A stretch of 12,477 nt of DNA from Pseudomonadota bacterium. Its GTDB lineage: Bacteria > Pseudomonadota > Alphaproteobacteria > Parvibaculales > Parvibaculaceae. The notes beneath the pieces were generated by a model, which was given only the letters and a program-made list of their open reading frames with translations, was not told where the DNA came from and made no database searches. Where the stretch lies: positions 1 to 12,477 of the forward strand of contig JAJXZC010000558.1 of NCBI GenBank assembly GCA_021780275.1, in the 5' to 3' direction. Shown in pieces: positions 1-5,521 of the stretch; position 1 is the stretch's first letter, and each line of letters begins with the position of its first letter. The position numbers and the translations under genes are program-made.

Positions 1-1
1 A

Positions 2-286
2 ATCATCCCTTCCGAGGCCGTGACCAGTTCACCACGGGAGTTTTTCGAAGCTGGAACACGCCGGCTGCAGGCGATTCAGGAGCGATTGAGCCGGATCGGC
101 ATTGCCTACAAATACGCAATCAAGGAGGCGACCTTGGAGGAGGAATTGAAGATGGTGGCGAAAAACCGCCGGGACATCATGGCGGTCATTATACCGATGT
201 GCGAGGGGAGGTCAGGAGACAGGGAGCATTTTAAGACAGCGATGAGCAAACTGTTCAGCTGTCCGGTAGTTTTCTTTGAATCTTGA
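2..286 (+). CDS. C-terminal part of a small protein, possibly UspA-like (5'-truncated by window edge)
   Basis: The frame is open from the left edge to the TGA at 284-286, giving 94 visible residues, so this is probably the end of a longer gene. An in-frame GTG lies at 20, but it has no clear ribosome binding site and nothing marks it as the real start. The layout is reminiscent of the second half of a universal stress protein: an amphipathic helix (FFEAGTRRLQAIQERL), a strand, a second helix (EATLEEELKMVAKNRRD), a hydrophobic strand (IMAVIIP), and a terminal helix leading into SCPVVFFES, which recalls the cxPVlvv ending of Usp domains. The usual G-x2-G-x9-G-S/T nucleotide-binding pattern is not present, so it would be a non-ATP-binding type if the call is right. 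It lies 40 bases upstream of the Cys-rich gene at 327 in the same orientation and probably came with it. Identity is uncertain. Confidence 0.4.
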   Translation: MIPSEAVTSSPREFFEAGTRRLQAIQERLSRIGIAYKYAIKEATLEEELKMVAKNRRDIMAVIIPMCEGRSGDREHFKTAMSKLFSCPVVFFES

Positions 287-326
287 TTACCGCAACTTAA
301 CCAACTTTCATTATAAGGAGAAAGAA

Positions 327-836
327 ATGACAATCAATGAATTCGATCGTGACATGACGGCCGCGGCCTTTGCCGACGAGAAAGCACCCGACAAGGGGGC
401 TGCCTGCGAGGCGTGTGCGGTGTGCGAGCAATCGCCTAGCTCCTGCTTTGGGTCCGGCAGATCGTTGCCGTTGACCTGCTCCGACTGCCCAACCTACAGT
501 GTCACCGGCAGCTTCGGCATTGACGCGTTTCAAGGCTATAGCGACCTGGTGCAAAGCAATTTTGGCGCGGTGGGTGGCGTCAATTTCGCGATGCCAATTC
601 CCGGCCTCCGCGATCGCGGGTTCGGCTGGCAGTTGGGCACCACCTACGGCGTCTACGATTTCGATGGGCGTCTTGTTGCGCATGAAGCCACGTCGCAACA
701 GCAGATCTTCGTCACCACAGGCTTTTTCCACAAGGCCCAAGAAGGCCAGCGCCTCAGCTACGGCGCCGTCTATGACTGGATGATCAACGACAATTGGGGC
801 CTGTTTGCCACGACACCCACCCTCGGACAATGGCGC
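327..836 (+). pseudogene. Planctomycete DUF6666-like protein, 3' end lost at a recombination junction
   Basis: The ATG at 327 has a good Shine-Dalgarno (aaggag, 315-320). The first 170 residues look like a real protein. They start with a Cys-rich head (C27, C30, C33, C40, C51, C54) without a signal peptide. A conserved-looking core follows: QSNFGAVGGVNFAMPIPGL, then GWQLGTTYGVYDFDG, then IFVTTGFF, and DWMINDNWGLF leading to TPTLGQWR. From memory, this run of motifs is typical of a beta-rich family of Planctomycetes (DUF6666-type, function unknown) that usually continues well past the LGQWRGQ motif. Here similarity stops exactly at LGQWR. The frame formally stays open to a stop at 1455-1457, but everything after residue 170 is an Arg-rich out-of-frame reading of the transporter DNA and is not homologous protein. 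I therefore end the real part at 836. The family name is recalled, not searched. Confidence 0.55.
828..836. other. Illegitimate recombination or assembly junction between two unrelated genes
   Basis: The nine bases caatggcgc belong plausibly to both sides. Read in the upstream gene's frame they give the Q-W-R of a conserved LGQWR motif. Read one frame over they give the N-G-A of the POT-family motif G-N-G-x-F-K-P-N-I-S. Upstream coding sense ends here and transporter coding sense begins here, in a different frame. This is what a microhomology-mediated join produces. Whether it happened in the organism, in DNA amplification or library preparation, or in assembly cannot be decided from the sequence. 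Confidence 0.6.
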
Positions 837-1785
837 GTTCAAGCCGAACATCTCGAGCCAGGTTGGCACTCTTTACGCGCCCGGCGACGCGCGGCGCGAC
901 CGCGCCTATTCGATCTTCTATGTCGGCATCAATCTCGGTGCCTTCCTCGCGCCGCTCGTCTGCGGAACCCTGGGCGAACGCATCGGCTGGCATTACGGCT
1001 TCGGTGCGGCAGGCGTCGGCATGCTGATCGCCATCGCGATCTACCATTTCGGCGCGCCCTATCTTCCCGAAGACAGGCCGCATGCAAAGGCCGCCACGTC
1101 GAGCCCGCGTACTCCGCTGACGAGCGAGGACTGGCGGGCCATCGGCATGCTGGCGCTTCTCTGCGTTTTCGTCACCTTCTTCTGGGCGACCTACGAGCAG
1201 CAGGGCAATACTGTCGCTCTGTGGGCGGATGGTTACACCGACCGCAGCGTCAACCTGCTCTTCTGGCAGGGCGAAGTGCCGACGACATGGTTCCTGTCAT
1301 TGAACCCCTTCATGATCTTCGCCTTCACGCCCTTCGTCGTCGCCCTATGGGCGCGGCAATCTCGGCGTGGCACCGAGCCCTCGACGCTGGTGAAGATGTC
1401 ACTGGGTTGCCTCGGCATCGCGCTCGGCAATCTCATCATGGTCGCCGCCGCCTATGAAGCTGGCGCAACCGGCAAGGCGAGCCCCTTCTGGCTCTTCGCC
1501 TATTTCGCCATCGTCACCGCAGGCGAACTCTACCTCTCGCCCACCGGCCTCTCCTTCGTCTCCAAAATCGCCCCCGCCTCGCTTCTCTCGATGCTGATGG
1601 GCTTCTGGTTCCTCACCAACTTCGCCGGCAATTTCCTCGCTGGCTGGCTCGGCAGCTTCTGGAGCGGCATGGATAAGGGCGCGTTCTTCCTGATGATCGC
1701 GGGGATTGCGAGTGCGGCAAGCGTGGCGATCTTCGTTTTCGATCGAGTGATGATACAACGGAAATCCCCCAAGCCAATTTGGTAA
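829..1785 (+). pseudogene. POT/PTR2-family peptide:H+ symporter, N-terminus missing
   Basis: The frame encodes about 318 residues of a proton-dependent oligopeptide transporter (MFS, inner membrane). Hallmarks in order are the FKPNISSQVG motif, the following YAPGDARRDRAYSIFYVGIN segment, the motif FWATYEQQG in the middle, and SPTGLSFVSKIAP followed by MGFWFLTNF near the end. Several hydrophobic membrane segments are visible, and the gene ends normally at TAA 1783-1785. Complete family members begin roughly 120-130 residues before the FKPNIS motif, with the first three or four membrane helices. None of that part exists here, because the upstream DNA is the unrelated Cys-rich gene in another frame. 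No credible start or ribosome binding site lies just before 829 (a TTG at 805 is in frame but sits in the other gene). A transporter without its first helices should not function. Codon use is GC-rich and matches the right-hand part of the window. Confidence 0.85.
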
Positions 1786-1949
1786 GCCTCTCACGTTGAA
1801 TTGCACTCTTCCTAATCGAACAAGCGACAGATGTAATAGGCATAAGACCTATATTTAAACTCGCATGAGTTACGCCACCTTGCATTGAAACGGCGCGCGA
1901 GGGGGACACATACCGCTTCCACAGCGTACGTTTCGGAACGAGCCAAAAA

Positions 1950-3182
1950 ATGATAATTCGAACAGCAATTAAGTGCTCGACGTGCGACCAACCTCATACG
2001 GTTCGGATCGGCATGGGCCAAGAGGAAAGCCAAACACATAACTTTCTCTGTCGAGGATGCGACGAGAAAATTATTTTGCGTATGAATGTAGATTACAAAA
2101 ACATCGCGACCGAAATCGTTGGTGTTGAAAATTGTGAAATCATAGACGAAGTCGTTGGCGCTCCCATTGTCAACTTAGATGCAAATTTTCTGGTGCCGCC
2201 AGCGGAGCGCGGCGTCGACATGACGTTCCCTCGCCTAGCTCAGATGCACAAGATGATTGAGCAAGCCGAGAAGCTGGGGACATTTGTCGACCCAACCACC
2301 ATCAATCCCCAGTCAATAAATTCACGTCCATTTCGGAGACCCGACTTTGCGGCGGAATGGCGCCTTCTAAAGAAGTCCTGGTCACTGAACCGAAACGGCA
2401 GACAAAAGCTTTCTCAACAGCGGGTTGAAAGAGCATCTGCAGAACTTTATGCAGACGATCCACTAAATGATCTTCCAGATTGGCTATGGCGCTTTTCTCT
2501 ATTTCTCACTCAACCGGCTTATGAGCCGATCTTTCGCGATGTAATTGACGCTATTAAGCCCCTATGGTCCTCTGACTTGATGCCCGCGTTCAAAGAAGCC
2601 TACGAAAAAACGATGGCTCCGCAGCGAGGCGCACAATATTTCACAATAATGTCCGAGTTTTTTGCAAACTACGATGAGTTCGCGCAGGTTTATTTTTTGG
2701 TGGTTAAAGGCATCCCACTTGAAGAGGATTTTCACACCACATCAGCGGATTTCGACTCTGTCAAAATGTTTTATGGAAACGCCTTTGAGCAATTCGCAGA
2801 CCTTGTCGAATATATAGCCATGCTTAACAATATGCTTTCTGGACGGACGTATGATGCTTTCGCCCAACTCACGCTTGCCGAGTATAGAAAACTTGACAAA
2901 GCCGGACGATTTTCAACGTTTGCCCTAAATCAACCCCTTACGAATCTTTGCAGAGAGGCCAACAATCAAATTCGGAACGCATCTCATCATGGCGGATTTT
3001 CATTCGACGAACGGACCCAGATCATCCGATATAGGTCTGGGAAAGGAGGGACTGGTCCCGAGCAACAAATGATGTACGCAACTTATCTAAAACGCTGCGT
3101 TGAAATAACTCTTCAGATTTTTACCCTATTTCGTATTGAAATTATCATTTGCAACCGGCTGCGCACAAAGTATCCCCTCTGA
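1950..3182 (+). CDS. Zinc-ribbon/HEPN-motif protein of unknown function, candidate toxin or defence gene
   Basis: This 410-aa protein is not one I recognise by name. Near the N-terminus are two Cys pairs, C9-x2-C12 and C34-x2-C37, the spacing of a small zinc ribbon. The middle is largely helical with many aromatic residues. Near the C-terminus, helix NNQIRNASHHGGF (about 338-350) contains R342-N343-x3-H347, the R-N-x3-H form of the R-x4-6-H motif that defines HEPN RNase domains. The long hydrophobic helices on either side (about 273-300 and 375-402) suit a HEPN four-helix bundle. HEPN domains are typical of RNase toxins, abortive infection proteins and CRISPR effectors. The nuclease role here is an inference from the motif. 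The gene is visibly AT-rich (21 G/C in the 60 bases from 2041, against 40 in the 60 from 5101), so it was probably acquired. The ATG follows an A-rich stretch with no clear Shine-Dalgarno. A TATATT at 1850-1855 is a weak promoter candidate. No antitoxin gene lies next to it, so it looks like a stand-alone gene. Confidence 0.75.
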   Translation: MIIRTAIKCSTCDQPHTVRIGMGQEESQTHNFLCRGCDEKIILRMNVDYKNIATEIVGVENCEIIDEVVGAPIVNLDANFLVPPAERGVDMTFPRLAQMHKMIEQAEKLGTFVDPTTINPQSINSRPFRRPDFAAEWRLLKKSWSLNRNGRQKLSQQRVERASAELYADDPLNDLPDWLWRFSLFLTQPAYEPIFRDVIDAIKPLWSSDLMPAFKEAYEKTMAPQRGAQYFTIMSEFFANYDEFAQVYFLVVKGIPLEEDFHTTSADFDSVKMFYGNAFEQFADLVEYIAMLNNMLSGRTYDAFAQLTLAEYRKLDKAGRFSTFALNQPLTNLCREANNQIRNASHHGGFSFDERTQIIRYRSGKGGTGPEQQMMYATYLKRCVEITLQIFTLFRIEIIICNRLRTKYPL

Positions 3183-3473
3183 GAGTTTTAATAGTGCGAG
3201 ACAGGATTCGGACGACTTGATTAATGTTATTTAAGCAGGATCGGAGTGTCATTTCTATTATAAGTAATTTTTAAAATTAATGTATTTTAGTATACATCGC
3301 GTCAGGTTGGCGTGAATTTTTTCTCATGCTGCCTTTATTCTCGTCGTCGGTTTGGCGCCGAAGCGGGGATAACCCATCCGCCGATAGCAACGGACACATC
3401 GAGAATGTCATTCAACCTCGCGTTTCATGCAGTCGCGCACGCACAGATGACGGCGAAGCATCAGCAATGGCTG
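3183..3473. other. Gene-free spacer at the right edge of the AT-rich segment
   Basis: No convincing gene was found between the end of the HEPN-motif gene and the terminator of the cytochrome operon. The first half (to about 3300) is strongly AT-rich, with runs such as taatttttaaaattaatg. From about 3335 the base composition returns to the GC-rich level of the right part of the window. That change probably marks the boundary of the acquired segment. No direct or inverted repeats, integrase or transposase remnants were seen at the boundary. Confidence 0.5.
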
Positions 3474-3508
3474 AAAAACAAAGTGGCGCGGAAATCAAAT
3501 TCCGCGCC
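3474..3508 (-). terminator. Rho-independent terminator of the PepSY-cytochrome b operon
   Basis: A perfect 9-bp stem ggcgcggaa/ttccgcgcc (3485-3493 and 3500-3508) encloses a 6-base loop. On the minus strand it is followed by actttgttttt (down to 3474). It begins 15 bases after the cytochrome b stop codon. The stem, its position and the T-rich tail all fit an intrinsic terminator for the minus-strand operon. Confidence 0.85.
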
Positions 3509-3523
3509 CATTTGTTGTTGCAA

Positions 3524-4087
3524 TCACTCCGCCCGCTTGCGGCCAGTGAACATGGCTCGCACCAGGTTTTCCTTGTGCTCGATGCTGGCGGCGAAAACGC
3601 CGGCGATGTGGAGGCCGACAAGGATCAGCGCGAGGTTGGCGAGTGCTTCATGCACTTCCTCGACCCATTCGACGCCCCAGAAGGCATCGGTCGTCATCAT
3701 GATGCCGGTGCCGCAAAGCGCGGCAAGCATGACGAGAAGCGCCATTACCATCGCGCCGCCTGCCGGGTTGTGACCGATGTAACGCTTCGCGCGGAACAGG
3801 ACGGTGTCGAAGAGATAACGGATCACCGTCGAGGGCCGGTAGATGAAGTCGGAGAAGCGCGCATGCGTGCTGCCGACAAGGCCCCAGACAAGGCGGACGC
3901 CGACAAGTCCGGCGATGGCGTAGCCCGCAATCTCGTGAACGCTTTGAAGCTCATCGCCCGTCGCCCAGGCGGTCGCGAAGGCGATCACCAGCGACCAGTG
4001 AAAGATGCGCACCAGCGGGTCCCAGACGCGGACGGTGGCCGGCCGCGTTTCGCGGCCGGCATCCGAAGTCTCGAGCGCGGGAGACAT
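3524..4087 (-). CDS. Cytochrome b561-type membrane protein
   Basis: This 187-aa inner-membrane protein has about four hydrophobic helices (about 27-44, 52-72, 108-130, 148-168). It carries the family signatures VWDPLVRIFHWSLV at the first helix and YIGHNPAGGAMV before the third. Histidines at 30, 51, 146 and 160 lie at helix ends where b-type haem ligands are expected, and H106 is in the HNPAGG motif. It matches the cytochrome b561 / hydrogenase-type b subunit superfamily (COG3658-like), which passes electrons between the quinone pool and a periplasmic or membrane partner. The specific partner is unknown. Its ATG overlaps the TAA of the PepSY gene by one base (TAATG, 4085-4089), so the two are translationally coupled. 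It is followed by a strong terminator. The PepSY partner and the divergent two-component system suggest expression on demand in response to an envelope signal. Confidence 0.9.
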   Translation of the reverse strand: MSPALETSDAGRETRPATVRVWDPLVRIFHWSLVIAFATAWATGDELQSVHEIAGYAIAGLVGVRLVWGLVGSTHARFSDFIYRPSTVIRYLFDTVLFRAKRYIGHNPAGGAMVMALLVMLAALCGTGIMMTTDAFWGVEWVEEVHEALANLALILVGLHIAGVFAASIEHKENLVRAMFTGRKRAE

Positions 4088-4374
4088 TAGTCGTCTTCCT
4101 TGCCGTTGACGCGCTCGCCGGTGACCGGGTTGAAGTAGAGTTCGGCCTTGGCGCCGTTCTTGTCGATCACATAGAGTTCGTAGCAGCCGTCTTCGGCCTT
4201 CACGCGGCGAACCTCATAGCCGAGCGCGGTGCCCTTCGCCTTGATGGCGTCTTCGCTGAGCCACTGTTCGCGCGGCGCATTGCCACAGCTCGCTTTGCCC
4301 TCTTCCTCGGCGAAGGCGGGAACAGCCGCGCCCATGGCGAGGACGACGGCGGACAATTGAAGCATCTTACGCAT
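4087..4374 (-). CDS. Secreted PepSY-domain protein
   Basis: This 95-aa protein has a clear Sec signal peptide (MRKMLQLSAVVLAMGAAVPAFA, cleavage after about residue 22), so the mature form of about 73 residues is periplasmic. The mature part matches a single PepSY-like domain: a helix (AIKAKGTALG), then strands GYEVRRVKAEDGCYELYVID and KAELYFNPVTGE. Two Cys (C30, C64) could form one disulfide. The start has a good ribosome binding site (aggag, five to ten bases upstream on the minus strand). PepSY domains are thought to bind or inhibit partner proteins in the envelope. Pairing with a downstream b-type cytochrome is common in Proteobacteria, so it probably modulates the cytochrome or its substrate. 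The exact ligand is unknown. Confidence 0.85.
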   Translation of the reverse strand: MRKMLQLSAVVLAMGAAVPAFAEEEGKASCGNAPREQWLSEDAIKAKGTALGYEVRRVKAEDGCYELYVIDKNGAKAELYFNPVTGERVNGKEDD

Positions 4375-4423
4375 TGTGAAACTCTCCTGTTGGAAGGGAT
4401 CGCTCCGATCCCCGACGTGAGAG

Positions 4424-4429
4424 ACCTTA
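4424..4429 (-). promoter_or_regulatory. Possible -10 element for the PepSY-cytochrome b operon
   Basis: TAAGGT on the minus strand lies nine bases downstream of the minus-facing repeat box and about 50 bases before the PepSY ATG. PhoP-class activators usually bind a direct-repeat box in place of a -35 element, close to the -10. The spacing is roughly in line with that. The hexamer itself is a poor match to TATAAT, so the call rests mostly on position. Confidence 0.3.
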
Positions 4430-4438
4430 AGCGGGTGC

Positions 4439-4455
4439 CGCTGACCGATCGCTGA
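4439..4455 (-). promoter_or_regulatory. Direct-repeat operator facing the PepSY-cytochrome b operon
   Basis: On the minus strand this reads TCAGCG-ATCGG-TCAGCG: two identical hexamers five bases apart, so an 11-bp period or one helical turn. That is the architecture of PhoP-family boxes (hexamer-N5-hexamer). It lies about 65 bases before the PepSY start. The same hexamer pair, pointing the other way, occurs ten bases further on in front of the regulator operon. Assigning the response regulator at 4856 as the binding protein is an inference. Confidence 0.6.
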
Positions 4456-4464
4456 GGGCGCCTG

Positions 4465-4481
4465 TCAGCGAATTGTCAGCT
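4465..4481 (+). promoter_or_regulatory. Direct-repeat operator facing the PepSY-regulator-kinase operon
   Basis: The plus strand reads TCAGCG-AATTG-TCAGCT, matching the opposite-strand box at 4439-4455 in 11 of 12 hexamer positions and with the same five-base spacing. A palindrome ggcgcc (4457-4462) lies between the two boxes. It suggests autoregulation of the two-component operon. The box is only 21 bases from the ATG at 4503, so the transcript leader would be very short, or translation may begin at the ATG at 4518. Confidence 0.6.
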
Positions 4482-4502
4482 ACCGGATGCGATCCTGCGC
4501 AG

Positions 4503-4856
4503 ATGACCCAATGGCGAATGAAATGGCGGGAACTCTCGGCTGCGCTTGCGCTGGCGGCACCGCTCTGCGCCTTCGTGCCGCAGGCCATGGCCGAGGAACC
4601 CGCTGCGCAGCAAAAGCTGGAGGAGCACGACCATGATCGTGCCCGGCGCGCGCGCGAGCGCGGCGAGATCAAGTCGCTCGAAGAAATCATGCCCATGGTC
4701 GCCCGCGAAGCGCCCGGCGACGTTTCCCATATCGAGCTCGAGCGTGATGACGGGCTCTGGATCTACGAGTTCCGGGTCATCGACAGCAAGGGCCATCTTG
4801 AGGAAATCAAGGTCGATGCCGCGACAGGCTGCATCATCGAGCGGGAGAGCGAGTGA
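4503..4856 (+). CDS. Secreted PepSY-domain protein encoded with a two-component system
   Basis: From the ATG at 4503 this is a 117-aa protein with a signal peptide (hydrophobic stretch about 11-28, likely cleavage after QAMA, residue 30). A charged, helical His/Arg/Glu-rich linker follows (about 32-58). A PepSY domain covers about 54-112, with strands SHIELERDDGLWIYEFRVID and HLEEIKVDAATGCIIE. A TTG at 4473 is in frame but lies inside the operator, and the ATG at 4518 is another possible start. Its TGA overlaps the ATG of the response regulator by one base (TGATG), so it is the first gene of a coupled three-gene operon. PepSY proteins encoded with PhoPQ-like pairs are good candidates for periplasmic modulators of the sensor kinase. 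That role, similar in idea to FeuN in Sinorhizobium, is inferred from context. Confidence 0.8.
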   Translation: MTQWRMKWRELSAALALAAPLCAFVPQAMAEEPAAQQKLEEHDHDRARRARERGEIKSLEEIMPMVAREAPGDVSHIELERDDGLWIYEFRVIDSKGHLEEIKVDAATGCIIERESE

Positions 4857-5521
4857 TGCGCGTTCTGCTGGTCGAGGATGACGACAGGATCGCCGCCGAT
4901 GTTGCAACCGCGCTGACGGCCGCGAGCTTCACCGTCGAGCGCGAAGCCGATGGCGAGGAAGCCTGGTTCCGTGGCGACACGGAAGAATTCGACGCCGTGA
5001 TTCTCGATCTTGGCCTGCCGGGTATGGACGGGCTAGCCGTGCTGAAGCGCTGGCGCGACGCGGGGCGGCGCTTTCCCGTTCTCGTTCTCACGGCGCGGGG
5101 CCGCTGGGCCGAGCGCGTGGAAGGCATAGATGCGGGCGCCGACGATTATTTGCCCAAGCCTTTCCAGATGGAGGAGCTGATCGCGCGGCTGCGCGCGCTG
5201 GTGCGGCGCGCGGCGGGGCAGGCATCCTCCATTCTGGTCAACGGCACCGTTCGCCTCGACACGCGGCGCATGGAAGTGACGGTGAACGGCGTGCCCGTGA
5301 GCCTTTCGCCGCAGGAATATCGCCTCCTCTCCTATCTCATGCACCATGCCGGTCGCGTCGTTTCGCAACTCGAACTGACGGAACATCTCTACGCGCAGGA
5401 TTTCGAACGCGAGTCGAACGCCATCGAAGTCATGGTGGGCCGGGTGCGGCGGAAGCTCGGCGTCGATCTGATCGAGACACGGCGCGGCTTCGGCTACATG
5501 GTGCCGGAGACCGCGCCATGA
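4856..5521 (+). CDS. OmpR/PhoP-family response regulator
   Basis: This 221-aa regulator has a receiver domain (1-115) and an OmpR-type winged helix (about 126-219). Key residues are the acidic pocket VEDDD (7-10), phosphoacceptor D51 in VILDLGLPG, T79 and K101 in the KPF motif. The C-terminal half has the QEYRLLSYL helix and the recognition region SNAIEVMVGRVRRKLG followed by the wing TRRGFGYMV. The signatures LDLGLPGMDGL, LTARGRW and SNAIEVMV are those of the PhoP/FeuP branch rather than OmpR itself. The ATG at 4856 overlaps the upstream stop codon, and a GTG three bases earlier adds only one residue. The gene overlaps the kinase by four bases (ATGA). Likely targets are the two repeat boxes at 4439-4481, which would give positive or negative autoregulation plus control of the cytochrome operon. 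Confidence 0.95.
   Translation: MRVLLVEDDDRIAADVATALTAASFTVEREADGEEAWFRGDTEEFDAVILDLGLPGMDGLAVLKRWRDAGRRFPVLVLTARGRWAERVEGIDAGADDYLPKPFQMEELIARLRALVRRAAGQASSILVNGTVRLDTRRMEVTVNGVPVSLSPQEYRLLSYLMHHAGRVVSQLELTEHLYAQDFERESNAIEVMVGRVRRKLGVDLIETRRGFGYMVPETAP

Noticed and set aside
837..1457. Continuation of the 327 frame into a long Arg-rich protein tail
   Set aside because: It overlaps the transporter in another frame, and the residues are typical of GC-rich frame-shifted translation without any family motif.
1861..1949. Possible attachment site or tRNA 3' fragment upstream of the HEPN-motif gene
   Set aside because: No cloverleaf arm, no CCA-like end and no duplicate elsewhere in the window.
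3312..4090. Plus-strand open frames across the spacer and the cytochrome b gene
   Set aside because: They lie opposite a clear cytochrome b561-type gene and its terminator, and show only charged low-complexity composition.
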